Source of the DNA: JBBQVS01 sp038211295
Lineage (GTDB): Bacteria > Chloroflexota > Ktedonobacteria > Ktedonobacterales > Ktedonobacteraceae
DNA length: 20,132 bases
Reading direction: 5' to 3'
Assembly: GCA_038211295.1 (NCBI GenBank)
Contig: JBBQVS010000075.1
Span: forward strand, 1 to 20,132
Numbering within the stretch: position 1 is the stretch's first letter; each line of letters opens with the position of its first letter. The translations under genes were made by a program, and so were the position numbers. Positions 1 to 7,481 of this stretch are shown piece by piece. A model generated the notes under the pieces. The model was not told the origin of the DNA. It saw only the letters and a list, made by a program, of their open reading frames with translations, and ran no database searches.

Positions 1-31
1 ACTGCACGTCTCCTACTTTTATTACAGATTG

Positions 32-1393
32 TTAGCTGCGGATAAACGCGAGTAGCTCGTCGCGTTTCTGCTCCATCAACGCTCTCTCATTGGCTTCGAG
101 GTTGAGGCGTAACAAAGGCTCTGTATTGGAGGAGCGCACATTGAACCACCAGTTGCCGTAGTCTATGGTAAGCCCGTCCAGATGATCGACCAGTTTTGCC
201 CCTTGCCCGAAGTGCTGTTCCAGCCCCTGTAACTTGCTCTGAGCGTCGGTCACTGTGCTATTGATTTCGCCACTGCGAATACCCTTGTCCAATGGCCTGA
301 GCAGTTCTGACAGGGGTTTGCCTTCGACGGAGACGAGTTCAAGCATGATGAGAAACGCGATCAGGCCGGAGTCCGCGAACCAGTTGTCGCGGAAGTAGAA
401 GTGACCGGAATGTTCGCCGCCAAAGATCGCGTTGAGCTTACGCATCTCAGCTTTGATAAACGAGTGGCCCACCCGCGTGCGTACCGCTTTGCCGCCAAGC
501 TGTGTAACCAGTTCTGGCACGCTTTTGGAGACAATCAGATTGTACAGGATGGTCGAGCCGGGGTGTTTGCGCAGGAGGCTATTCGCCATTGCCTCCGTCA
601 CCTGTGAACCATCTACAACGTCGCCATGCTCATCGACGGGAAACATGCGGTCCGCGTCGCCATCGAATGCGGCCCCCAGGTCTGCTCCGGTCTCGCGCAC
701 CTTTTGCTGCAAATCGACCATGTTTTCTGGTTCTATAGGGCTTGCGGGATGATGTGGAAAGGTGCCATCCAGCTCGAAGTACAGGGGAATCAGTTCGCAG
801 GGCAGGTGCTTGAAGACGCGTGGCATCATCATGCCCGCCATGCCGTTGCCCGCGTCAATTACAACCTTCAATGGCTTAATCTTGCTCACATCAATAAATG
901 TCAGAACGTGCGCTACGAAATCGTCGCTGATATCACGCTGTGTCACAGTGCCTTTGTGTGTTGCATTGGTGAAGTTCCCGCTTACCGCGAGGTCGCGAAT
1001 ATCGGCGAGGCCGGTCTCTTTACTGACGGGAACAGCCTGTGCGCGGCAAAACTTGAGTCCGTTATACTTCCCTGGATTATGCGACGCGGTAATCATGATG
1101 CCGGCGGGATAATTGAACTTGCCCACCGCGAAATAGAGGCCATCTGTTGTGGTCAGACCGAGGTCAACGGCATTGACGCCTTGCTCAGTGATGCCACGTA
1201 GGACGGCTTCGGCGAGAGCGGGCGACGAGAGCCGCATGTCGCGTCCAACCGCGATTTCGGAGACATTGAAGAACTGGGCGGCGGCGCGTCCAATTCGATA
1301 CGCCACGTCGTCGGTCAATGTTTGTCCATAGATGCCACGTACATCGTAGGCACTAAATATCTTTGGCTCCACCTGTATCTCTGCTGAACTCAT
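32..1393 (-). CDS. manB: Phosphomannomutase/phosphoglucomutase
   Basis: Alpha-D-phosphohexomutase that moves phosphate between C6 and C1 of mannose or glucose, supplying hexose-1-phosphate for nucleotide-sugar and glycan synthesis in the cytoplasm. Visible family hallmarks, numbered from the chosen start: the catalytic phosphoserine loop TASHNP at about residues 102-107, the metal loop DGDADR at 244-249, the sugar-binding GEHSGH at 326-331 and the phosphate-binding RSSNTEP at 420-426. The length of 453 residues is normal for the family. I chose the ATG at 1391-1393: its A-T-G-A overlaps the stop of the upstream acetyltransferase gene, and a GGAGG sits about 11 bases before it. A TTG six codons earlier is a possible alternative but would place that GGAGG inside the gene. 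It is the last gene of the four-gene operon. Choice between mannose and glucose specificity cannot be read from sequence alone, so the symbol is tentative. Confidence 0.9.
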   Translation of the reverse strand: MSSAEIQVEPKIFSAYDVRGIYGQTLTDDVAYRIGRAAAQFFNVSEIAVGRDMRLSSPALAEAVLRGITEQGVNAVDLGLTTTDGLYFAVGKFNYPAGIMITASHNPGKYNGLKFCRAQAVPVSKETGLADIRDLAVSGNFTNATHKGTVTQRDISDDFVAHVLTFIDVSKIKPLKVVIDAGNGMAGMMMPRVFKHLPCELIPLYFELDGTFPHHPASPIEPENMVDLQQKVRETGADLGAAFDGDADRMFPVDEHGDVVDGSQVTEAMANSLLRKHPGSTILYNLIVSKSVPELVTQLGGKAVRTRVGHSFIKAEMRKLNAIFGGEHSGHFYFRDNWFADSGLIAFLIMLELVSVEGKPLSELLRPLDKGIRSGEINSTVTDAQSKLQGLEQHFGQGAKLVDHLDGLTIDYGNWWFNVRSSNTEPLLRLNLEANERALMEQKRDELLAFIRS

Positions 1394-1950
1394 GAGTTGT
1401 TTTTCCTCCAATTTTCTAATAATACCCAGGGATCGCCTGAGCTACGGGGGTCGTAGATTTGCCCAACCTCGCTAAAGTGACACTTGCTAAAGGCGTTGCG
1501 AGCGGCTCTATTCGCCATCGCCGTTTCCGCGTAGACGCGTGCAATGTTCTGGAAGGTGAAGAGGTAGTATACGAGTAGCGCAATCGCCTCCGCGCCGTAG
1601 CCCTTGCCCCAACTCGACTTTTCGCCCAGGCCAAGCCCTACTTCGACCTGTCCCAGCCGCCGATCAACGTTGAAATACGTGATTGTGCCAATGGGGTTAT
1701 GCTGTTCATCCTCGATGATGAACCAGTATTGGCGTCCGTTGCTTTGTACATAGTTGCGCTCGAACAACGGCACAAATTCCGCCATTGACTGCGAGTGTGG
1801 ACGGTGGGGATCGTAACGCCATACCTCGTCATCTCGCTCCCAACGATAAACGTTTGCGGCGTCGTTTCCTTGTGGCAGGCGTACCGTGACGCGTTCGCCA
1901 CGCAGGGGTAAACCCTGCTGATCTACTGGTATCTGTTGTGTCTCTGTCAT
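1390..1950 (-). CDS. GNAT family N-acetyltransferase (RimJ/RimL-like)
   Basis: A 186-residue acetyl-CoA-dependent N-acetyltransferase of the RimJ/RimL-like branch; the acceptor is unknown. The acetyl-CoA pyrophosphate loop is visible as WGKGYGAEA within a beta4-alpha3 region that starts VEVGLGLGEKS, followed by the typical NxxARxxFxK segment (NRAARNAFSKC) near the C-terminus. The open frame continues 53 codons upstream, but that part overlaps the phosphopentomutase gene and has no family similarity that I recognise. I chose the ATG at 1948-1950 because it forms an ATGA overlap with the phosphopentomutase stop. The stop (TGA at 1390-1392) in turn overlaps the phosphohexomutase start. Its place between two sugar-phosphate mutases suggests a substrate in carbohydrate or nucleotide metabolism, but this is only inference from position. 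Confidence 0.88.
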   Translation of the reverse strand: MTETQQIPVDQQGLPLRGERVTVRLPQGNDAANVYRWERDDEVWRYDPHRPHSQSMAEFVPLFERNYVQSNGRQYWFIIEDEQHNPIGTITYFNVDRRLGQVEVGLGLGEKSSWGKGYGAEAIALLVYYLFTFQNIARVYAETAMANRAARNAFSKCHFSEVGQIYDPRSSGDPWVLLENWRKNNS

Positions 1951-3125
1951 GCTTCTAACCCTATAGTGTGTGCGAAACTGGTGCCAGCCGCTAGCGAGCC
2001 GACGCCGAAAACGTTTGCTAGCGTCTGACCCAGGTCCGCGAATGTCGCGCGTGTCCCAAGATTGACTCCTGTGGTGAGTGCCTGCCCATATGCCAGCAAT
2101 GGCACACATTCGCGCGTGTGGTCGGTGCCGCGATAGGTTGGGTCAACTCCGTGATCTGCTGTGAAGAAAATTACATCTTCTGGTCGCATGGCCTGCTGTA
2201 CTTGTACAAACCAGTCGTCCACGTCACGTAAAGCCTGTGCGTAGCCCTGACTATCGCGGCGATGTCCCCACAACATATCGAACTCTACCAGGTTCACGAA
2301 AAGCAATCCTGTGAAGTCACGTTCCAGCCAGCGCAGGGTAGCGGCCATGCTCTCTTGATTGGTCTCGGTATGCTCTGCCTGTGTCAGGCCACGACCCGCG
2401 AAAAGGTCTTCGATCTTACCAAGCCCAATCACCTCTTTATTGGCTTCTTTGAGCAGGTCAAGCAGGGTTGTGCCAGTTGGTGCAAGTGAGAAATCGCGTC
2501 GATGCTCAGTACGTATAAACGCGCCTGCGGTGCCGATAAATGGACGCGCGATAACACGTCCAACCGCATGGTCGCCTGTGAGCATTCCGCGTGCGGTCTC
2601 GCACATTGTGTACAGCGTCGCGAGCGGAATCACGTCCTGATGGGCCGCGAGCTGAAAGACGCTATCCGCCGAGGTATAGAGAATGGGCGAGCCTGTACGC
2701 ACATGTTCGGCTCCCAGTGTTTTGATGACCTCGGTTCCCGACGCGACAACGTTGCCCAGCACCTTGCGCCCAATCGCGTCTTCAAAGTGTGCCACAAGGT
2801 CGGCGGGAAAACCATGTGGATAAGTTGGCAGGGGCTTTTGCAGAATAACGCCGGTCATTTCCCAGTGACCTGTTGTACTATCTTTGCCCGCCGAAGCTGA
2901 GGCCATGCGCCCATAGCAGCCGCGCACATTATCGCGCGGTGGCGTACCGAGAATGGGCGTAATGTTGCCCAGTCCAATGCTGCCGAGGTGGGGGAGTGCT
3001 AAACCACCGATGGCCTGAGCGCAATGTTCAAGCGAACTCGCCCCCGTGTCTCCATAGTGCGCGGCATCGGGATTTTCGCCCGCACCCACGCCATCAAGCA
3101 CAATCAGTATCGCGCGTCGTATCAT
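1947..3125 (-). CDS. deoB: Phosphopentomutase
   Basis: Converts ribose-1-phosphate or deoxyribose-1-phosphate to the 5-phosphate, linking nucleoside breakdown to the pentose phosphate pathway. It belongs to the alkaline-phosphatase superfamily of metalloenzymes. Visible features: the first metal aspartate in LIVLDGVGAGENPDA (Asp11), the phospho-acceptor threonine in SAGKDSTTGHWEM (Thr84/85), the EFDMLWGHRRD segment (Asp283, His288), TADHGVDPT at 322-330 and TDHTRECVPLL at 334-344. The 392-residue length is usual. The start ATG at 3123-3125 overlaps the phosphofructokinase stop as ATGA, and the stop overlaps the acetyltransferase start the same way. A nucleoside hydrolase gene is divergently transcribed nearby, consistent with a role in nucleoside salvage. 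A hydrolase yields free ribose rather than ribose-1-phosphate, so the two enzymes would need a ribokinase or a phosphorylase to connect. Confidence 0.95.
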   Translation of the reverse strand: MIRRAILIVLDGVGAGENPDAAHYGDTGASSLEHCAQAIGGLALPHLGSIGLGNITPILGTPPRDNVRGCYGRMASASAGKDSTTGHWEMTGVILQKPLPTYPHGFPADLVAHFEDAIGRKVLGNVVASGTEVIKTLGAEHVRTGSPILYTSADSVFQLAAHQDVIPLATLYTMCETARGMLTGDHAVGRVIARPFIGTAGAFIRTEHRRDFSLAPTGTTLLDLLKEANKEVIGLGKIEDLFAGRGLTQAEHTETNQESMAATLRWLERDFTGLLFVNLVEFDMLWGHRRDSQGYAQALRDVDDWFVQVQQAMRPEDVIFFTADHGVDPTYRGTDHTRECVPLLAYGQALTTGVNLGTRATFADLGQTLANVFGVGSLAAGTSFAHTIGLEA

Positions 3126-4339
3126 GGCAATGCCACCTGCGTTTTCTCCAACGTGGGATAGGTTGTGAGTGGTTCACCAATCAGGGGCAGGGCATAGTCA
3201 TAAAATGCCTGCGTCACCATCGTTTTCGCGTCATTCATATAGTCTTGCGGTAGGAGAAGTTGTTTATTCGCCACCTGTGCCAGGTCTACCAGCCCCGTGA
3301 TGCAGTGGTAGCGCGGTTCCATGTGACGAACCAGCGTCACCATCTTGTCCGTTTCGCCGCGCACGAGTGCCTGCACGCCCATTTCGCCCACAAGCTGGGC
3401 CTCGTCGCGGTCAACTGCTGAGACGTGCGCGGACGACATGCGTTGCAGGTCTCCCGGCTTGTCGAAGCGTGCGCGAAGCTTCAAGCGTCCCTTGACCAGC
3501 TCGACGAGCGACTGGCCCGCCCCACTGAGCAGGGGATGCTGGAACGCGTCGGTTCCCACCTGTCCAACGGAGCCGAGAGCTTGCCCCTGAGCGTCACGGA
3601 TCGTCTCTGCTGCCGCGACCACAACATAGCCTACGCGTCGATAGACCTCCTCAACCTGTGCCAGAAATGTATCGGCGACAAAGACGTATTCTGGCGTAAG
3701 AATAATGTGTGGTGGGTCGTGCTCGTCGCGTTTGCCCAGCGCGGACGAGGCCGTAAGCCAACCCGCGTCACGGCCCATTGTCTCGATAATCTTGACGGGA
3801 TAATGCCAGGGAATGGAAGCCGTATTCATGGTTGAGTCTATCGTCGCCTGTGCGATGAAGCGGGCCGCGCTCCCATAGCCGGGGCAGTGATCGGTGAAGG
3901 GCAGGTCGTTGTCGATGGTCTTGGGAACGCTGATCGTCTGGAGTTCGTACCCGCTTTGTTGGGCCGCCTGTGCCAGCAAATGCGCGGTATCCGCCGAATC
4001 GTTGCCCCCGATGTAGAGGACGTAGCGCACATTGTAGCGACGTAGTATCGCTATCGCTTTTGTCGGGTCTTCGGCTTGCAGCTTGTACCGACATGAGCCA
4101 AGTGCCGCCGATGGCGTGTGGAGCAGTTGCTGCCAGATCGTCGCGGGTTGGCGGCGTAAATCAACAATATCTTCTTTGAGTAAGCCTTCGATGCCGTTAA
4201 GCATTCCGTAGATGCCGTCGATGTGCCGCGCTTTAAGGGCCATCTCAACCGCCCCCACAAGGCTCGCGTTAATAACGGCGGTAGCTCCGCCCGACTGTCC
4301 GATAATCAAGTTGCCGTGCAAATTACCGTGTGTAGCCAC
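3122..4339 (-). CDS. pfp: 6-phosphofructokinase, PPi-dependent type
   Basis: Phosphorylates fructose-6-phosphate to fructose-1,6-bisphosphate. The N-terminal nucleotide/PPi loop is GQSGGATAVINAS (residues 14-26). Two diagnostic positions point to pyrophosphate as donor: the motif GGND at 111-114 has Asp where ATP enzymes have Gly (GGDG), and PKTIDND at 139-145 has Lys where ATP enzymes have Gly (PGTIDND). MGRDAGW is at 188-194. The first Asp of the usual GGDD is Asn here, which I recall from a subgroup of bacterial PPi enzymes. The length is 405 residues. The start is a GTG at 4337-4339 with GGGGG about 10 bases upstream; no better ATG is in frame. It is the first gene of the operon and lies below an extended -10 promoter at 4400-4428. 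The donor assignment is inferred from motifs only. Confidence 0.9.
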   Translation of the reverse strand: MATHGNLHGNLIIGQSGGATAVINASLVGAVEMALKARHIDGIYGMLNGIEGLLKEDIVDLRRQPATIWQQLLHTPSAALGSCRYKLQAEDPTKAIAILRRYNVRYVLYIGGNDSADTAHLLAQAAQQSGYELQTISVPKTIDNDLPFTDHCPGYGSAARFIAQATIDSTMNTASIPWHYPVKIIETMGRDAGWLTASSALGKRDEHDPPHIILTPEYVFVADTFLAQVEEVYRRVGYVVVAAAETIRDAQGQALGSVGQVGTDAFQHPLLSGAGQSLVELVKGRLKLRARFDKPGDLQRMSSAHVSAVDRDEAQLVGEMGVQALVRGETDKMVTLVRHMEPRYHCITGLVDLAQVANKQLLLPQDYMNDAKTMVTQAFYDYALPLIGEPLTTYPTLEKTQVALP

Positions 4340-4399
4340 TCTATCGTTACCCCCAAGGTTATTCGTTGTGTTGCCTTCTCATTATCGTCTCTAGTAGCC

Positions 4400-4428
4400 A
4401 TTATAGCAATTCACGTTGTGCGCGTCGA
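4400..4428 (-). promoter_or_regulatory. Promoter of the pfp-deoB-GNAT-manB operon
   Basis: On the minus strand there is a consensus -10 TATAAT (4400-4405) with a TGC directly before it, making an extended -10. A -35-like TCGACG (4423-4428, four of six matches to TTGACA) lies 17 bases upstream. The predicted transcription start is about 55 bases before the GTG of the phosphofructokinase gene. It lies back to back with the nucleoside hydrolase promoter. Confidence 0.65.
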
Positions 4429-4491
4429 GTCATGCTTGTCTATCTATCAGGCTTGCCGTGCAGGATTGTAGTATACAAAAGGGTCAAAAGA

Positions 4492-4521
4492 TTGACATGG
4501 CTCTGTGAAGAACGCTATAGT
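4492..4521 (+). promoter_or_regulatory. Promoter of the nucleoside hydrolase gene
   Basis: A perfect -35 TTGACA (4492-4497) and a -10 TATAGT (4516-4521) are separated by 18 bases. The predicted transcription start is near 4528, giving a leader of about 25 bases before the ATG at 4553. About 65 bases separate it from the divergent operon promoter, so shared control is possible. I see no clear operator palindrome between the two. Confidence 0.65.
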
Positions 4522-4552
4522 AGAGTCAAAATTTGTACGAAAGTAGATATCT

Positions 4553-5482
4553 ATGCCCCAGAAGATAATTCTCGATTGTGACCCCGGACACGACGACGCG
4601 ATTGCACTGCTACTGGCGGCACGTCATCCGGCACTGGAACTGCTCGCGATTACAACCGTCGCGGGCAATCAGACAATCGAGAGGACGACACAGAACGCAC
4701 TCAAAGTCTGTTCTCTGGCGAATATTCGGGATGTTCCCGTCGCGCGGGGAATGGAGCACCCACTGGCGCGACCCGCGAGCCATGCCGCAGATATTCATGG
4801 CGCGTCCGGCATGGATGGCCCGAATGTTCCCGAACCCACAATAGAGCTTGCGCCGCAACATGCCGTTGACCTGCTCATCGAGCTATTGCTGCGTTCAGAC
4901 GGGGATATTGTGCTTATACCGACGGGGCCGCTTACCAATATCGCGACAGCTATACGTCGCGAACCTGCTATCCTGCCCAAGATACAGGCAATCTCGCTTA
5001 TGGGCGGCGCGATTGGTCTGGGCAACGTGACGCCCTCCGCCGAATTCAACCTCTGGTTTGACCCGGAAGCTGCCGCCATCGTGTTTGCGTGTGGACGACC
5101 AATCACAATGGTGCCGTTAGAGGTGACGCATCAAGCACTCGCGACTACCGAGATAGTGCAACACTTGCGCGGTGCCAACCGTCCCGTCGCGACTTTCGCC
5201 GCCGACCTGCTAGTTTTCTTTGCCGATACCTACAGGAACGTCTTCGGCTTTTCCGCTCCTCCGGTACACGATCCCTGCGCCGTCGCTGCTGTAATCGATG
5301 CGACTATCATTCATGCCGCCAATATGTACGTCGAGATAGAGACCGTCAGCCCACAAAGTGCGGGGCGTACTATCTGCGATGTGTATGGCAAGTTGGCGCA
5401 ACCCGCAAACGTCCGCGTTGGCTACGGTCTGAACGTGGAACGCTTCTGGTCGCTACTAGTAGACGTGCTTCTCTCGTACTAG
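4553..5482 (+). CDS. Ribonucleoside hydrolase (inosine-uridine nucleoside N-ribohydrolase family)
   Basis: Cleaves the N-glycosidic bond of ribonucleosides to give free base and ribose. The family signature is the calcium-binding aspartate cluster DCDPGHDDA at residues 8-16. TTVAGNQ follows at 34-40, EFNLWFDPEAA lies around 164-174, and the second metal/active-site histidine and aspartate are in VHDPC at 238-242. The length of 309 residues matches the family (RihA/RihB/IunH). Base preference cannot be decided by eye. The start ATG at 4553 has only a weak ribosome-binding sequence upstream (GAAAGTAG). It is transcribed alone from the promoter at 4492-4521, divergently from the operon that contains phosphopentomutase; together these suggest nucleoside salvage with recycling of the pentose. 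The stop lies inside a short inverted repeat (ACTAGTA at 5455-5461, TACTAGT at 5477-5483), which lacks a T tract and is not a convincing terminator. Confidence 0.93.
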   Translation: MPQKIILDCDPGHDDAIALLLAARHPALELLAITTVAGNQTIERTTQNALKVCSLANIRDVPVARGMEHPLARPASHAADIHGASGMDGPNVPEPTIELAPQHAVDLLIELLLRSDGDIVLIPTGPLTNIATAIRREPAILPKIQAISLMGGAIGLGNVTPSAEFNLWFDPEAAAIVFACGRPITMVPLEVTHQALATTEIVQHLRGANRPVATFAADLLVFFADTYRNVFGFSAPPVHDPCAVAAVIDATIIHAANMYVEIETVSPQSAGRTICDVYGKLAQPANVRVGYGLNVERFWSLLVDVLLSY

Positions 5483-5845
5483 TATCTCCCTTTGTAATTC
5501 AGTATCGCCGCTTGCTTCTTGTGCAGGAAAGCACAGAAAAACATATATGGTTTTTCGTATGTCTTTATGCAAAATTTCTTTCCCTCCACCACATCTTGCG
5601 TGCTGTATGTCAGAATCAGGCGTACAGCAGGAATTTGTTGACGTTCTTGCTTGCTATTCTTATACTTATCTATGTCACCCTGTTTCACGTTGTAGTAGTA
5701 GTGTTTTCTCTGGAAGAAGAGCATGAAGAACCTGTACGGTAGACATGGCCCTGATGCGTGGTTGCGCTCTCATCAGCGTCGTTTTGTGCGCGACCCGCAC
5801 GCCTCCTTTTGTTTTCAGTCAAGTACAGAAAGGGTAACTCTTGTT
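5483..5845. other. Intergenic region with promoter and weak hairpin
   Basis: I see no convincing gene in these 363 bases. They hold a stem-loop (TGCTGTATG at 5601-5609 pairing with CGTACAGCA at 5621-5629, one G-U) without a T tract, and the promoter listed at 5638-5666. The open frame from 5723 (in frame with the gene at 5846) begins with an arginine-rich segment and has a possible GGAAGAAG before its ATG. I judge it to be leader rather than protein, but it is not excluded. Confidence 0.5.
5638..5666 (+). promoter_or_regulatory. Promoter of the gene at 5846
   Basis: The -35 is TTGACG (5638-5643, five of six matches) and the -10 is TATACT (5661-5666, five of six), with exactly 17 bases between. 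This predicts a transcription start near 5673 and an untranslated leader of about 170 bases if translation starts at 5846, or about 50 bases if it starts at 5723. Confidence 0.6.
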
Positions 5846-6475
5846 ATGACCAATACTACTCCTGACTCCAGTCCCAAAGATGCGGGCAATCTCACACCGC
5901 CACAGGTTGAAGACAAACAAACCGATCCCGCAATAAAGACACCACTAGCAGAAGAAAGTAACCACAGTAGTAAAACCACTGTAGATGATGTCGTACCTTA
6001 TAAAGACGCAGAATTGGATGTATACAATTCTGGCTATAAAGCCGGTTGCAGTGCTGCCAAGCAAGATCAAACAGATAGTGCTAAAAGAACTCAAGAGCAA
6101 TTTGACACTATTGTCCGTGATTGTGCTGATGGTTATTTAGATGAACCAGAAGCCATGCAAAAACGAATTGCATTTGGAAAAGTGAGAAGGATATATAGAG
6201 AAGGATACCGCGACGGCTACAAAAGTGAAGTAGATTTTGAGAAAGAAGGCTTTTTTCTTTCGAGTGAACTTAGTACTGTTTATACTCAAGCTCACCACGA
6301 TAAAAAAGAAGATTGTAAAGACGGGGGAGAGGCTCTTGAAGGAGAAGATTTGTTTTTCCGCGCTCTGGAGAGTGCGTTTAACAATACAAAGAAGCCAGAG
6401 TACGAGACTCTAAAGAATTATTCTCAAAATTACATCACCGCTTATCAAGGCTACACGGTGCCACCTTTTTGTTGA
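5846..6475 (+). CDS. Hypothetical protein, frameshifted before a C-terminal membrane anchor
   Basis: I do not recognise the family. The 209-residue product begins with a hydrophilic, Thr/Pro/Asp-rich low-complexity stretch (about residues 1-50). A more ordered, charged region follows with two similar aromatic motifs, YNSGYKAG and YREGYRDGYKS, and then an acidic segment. No signal peptide or membrane segment is in this part. The ATG at 5846 was chosen over the in-frame ATG at 5723 because the composition from here on is uniform and a GAAAGGG precedes it. The frame ends in VPPFC at a T5 run (6466-6470). With one T fewer, reading would continue for 68 codons to 6677 and add a membrane anchor. 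Codon use looks more A+T-rich than in the metabolic genes upstream. The intact protein would have about 276 residues and be anchored by its C-terminus. Confidence 0.65.
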   Translation: MTNTTPDSSPKDAGNLTPPQVEDKQTDPAIKTPLAEESNHSSKTTVDDVVPYKDAELDVYNSGYKAGCSAAKQDQTDSAKRTQEQFDTIVRDCADGYLDEPEAMQKRIAFGKVRRIYREGYRDGYKSEVDFEKEGFFLSSELSTVYTQAHHDKKEDCKDGGEALEGEDLFFRALESAFNNTKKPEYETLKNYSQNYITAYQGYTVPPFC

Positions 6476-6677
6476 GAAGCCACCAGTTGAAGAAGCCGTG
6501 GGTGTGTCATCAACAGATGCTGCGAGTGTCCCCAAAAAGGAAATAGTAGATGAACAAAAACATCCATTAGGGAGGCAAATAGCGCGAATAGTGGTAGGTG
6601 TTATTATCGCTCTAGTCGTGTTGCTCATCGTTTTCGTTGTCTTATATCAGTTCCATCTCTTGCGTTTTGCTCACTAG
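6471..6677 (+). pseudogene. C-terminal tail-anchor part of the preceding gene, out of frame
   Basis: This is the continuation of the hypothetical gene in the frame reached by dropping one T from TTTTT at 6466-6470. It encodes 68 residues: a Pro/Glu-rich linker beginning VEKPPVEEAVG, then a basic spot (LGRQIAR), then about 22 uninterrupted hydrophobic residues starting VVGVIIALVVLLIVF, and a short tail YQFHLLRFAH before TAG. There is no start codon or ribosome-binding site of its own. This architecture is that of a single-pass C-terminal membrane anchor. Either the gene is inactivated by a one-base insertion, the run was miscounted, or the frame is switched during expression. Confidence 0.6.
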
Positions 6678-6737
6678 TGAAGTTAAAAGGGAAGGAAGCG
6701 AGAGCCAACACGCGCTAAGAATATCGGAGTTTTGCTA

Positions 6738-6767
6738 TTGACAACTCCCATGTGTCTCTGTTATACT
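6738..6767 (+). promoter_or_regulatory. Promoter of tRNA-His
   Basis: Perfect -35 TTGACA (6738-6743) and -10 TATACT (6762-6767) with an 18-base spacer. The predicted start is about 15 bases upstream of the mature tRNA 5' end. Confidence 0.7.
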
Positions 6768-6788
6768 ACAGACATATCAGAGACACAT

Positions 6789-6861
6789 GGTGGTTGTAGC
6801 TCAATGGCAGAGTCCTGGATTGTGGTTCCAGTTGTTGTGGGTTCGAGCCCCATCAGCCACC
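6789..6861 (+). tRNA. tRNA-His (anticodon GTG)
   Basis: A complete cloverleaf can be folded. The acceptor stem is GTGGTTG (6790-6796) with CAGCCAC (6854-6860), including one G-U pair. The anticodon stem CTGGA/TCCAG holds the 7-base loop TTGTGGT with anticodon GTG. The T arm has GTTCGAG. A G at 6789 can serve as the G-1 typical of histidine tRNAs, opposite the C at 6861. CCA is not encoded. It is transcribed alone between its own promoter and the terminator at 6873. Confidence 0.95.
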
Positions 6862-6872
6862 CCTGTTTTAGA

Positions 6873-6906
6873 AAGCTATGCTGGAGATTTCCAGTGTGGC
6901 TTTTTT
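6873..6906 (+). terminator. Rho-independent terminator of tRNA-His
   Basis: A 13-base-pair stem (6873-6885 with 6890-6902, with four G-U pairs) and a 4-base loop GATT are followed by a run of six T. It begins 11 bases after the tRNA. It also overlaps the end region of the convergent acetyltransferase gene, but the minus-strand side lacks a good T tract. Confidence 0.85.
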
Positions 6907-6908
6907 AT

Positions 6909-7463
6909 TTATTCGTTCCGCAACTGCTTGCCCATGATGCGGTACGGCTCGGCATAGCCGGGGAAAATGAAGTCGCGCAGCAGTGTTACCCAGCCGCGTT
7001 TCTCGTACAGTTTGAGGGCCGCAGTTTCCATTTGAAAGGTTGAGAGCGCGGCGGTTCGATGTGGACGCCCCTGTAGTAGCGTGTCGTGTACCAGACTGCC
7101 ATAGCCGCGTCCGTGTACAGAGGGATGAACGGCTAGCTCCACAACCTCGAAGACATCATGCATCCAGTATGCCGCGTCTTCATCGGTCAGGCGGCGCAGC
7201 ACAAGCTCGTGCCACCATTGCCCTTTCGTGCCTGTGTACCCATACGCGAAGCCAAGCATTCTCTGTGTCTTTTCTTCTTGCACAATCACGCAACGAAAGC
7301 CGATGCGCTTCGTGTGTTGCGGCAGAATCGCGGCGAACGCCTGTATCTCTATATCCTGCTTGAAATATGGTGCCTGCCCGAATGTCGCACGGTAAAGCGC
7401 GACAATTTGTTCTAGCATAGGCGCGACTTGTGCCGCATCGTCAAAAATAACAATCTGTACCAC
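6909..7463 (-). CDS. GNAT family N-acetyltransferase
   Basis: A 184-residue single-domain acetyl-CoA-dependent acetyltransferase with unknown acceptor. Visible: the beta4 strand and pyrophosphate loop as EVVELAVHPSVHGRGYGS (about residues 106-123) and the later ALKLYEKRGWV (149-159), where the tyrosine is the usual general-acid position. The start is a GTG at 7461-7463 with AGGA nine bases upstream; no in-frame ATG is near. Its leader holds a very long hairpin (7482-7550) shared with the end of the upstream oxidoreductase gene, so expression may be insulated from or attenuated relative to that gene. The 3' end meets the tRNA-His terminator head-on. Confidence 0.9.
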   Translation of the reverse strand: MVQIVIFDDAAQVAPMLEQIVALYRATFGQAPYFKQDIEIQAFAAILPQHTKRIGFRCVIVQEEKTQRMLGFAYGYTGTKGQWWHELVLRRLTDEDAAYWMHDVFEVVELAVHPSVHGRGYGSLVHDTLLQGRPHRTAALSTFQMETAALKLYEKRGWVTLLRDFIFPGYAEPYRIMGKQLRNE

Positions 7464-7481
7464 TGTATGTTTTCCTGAAAG

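Noticed and set aside
1951..2109. N-terminal extension of the acetyltransferase frame
   Set aside because: It overlaps the phosphopentomutase coding region and bypasses the ATGA overlap; it reads as an out-of-frame shadow.
5455..5483. ACTAGTA/TACTAGT inverted repeat at the end of the nucleoside hydrolase gene as a terminator
   Set aside because: It is short and AT-rich with a 15-base loop and no T tract after it.
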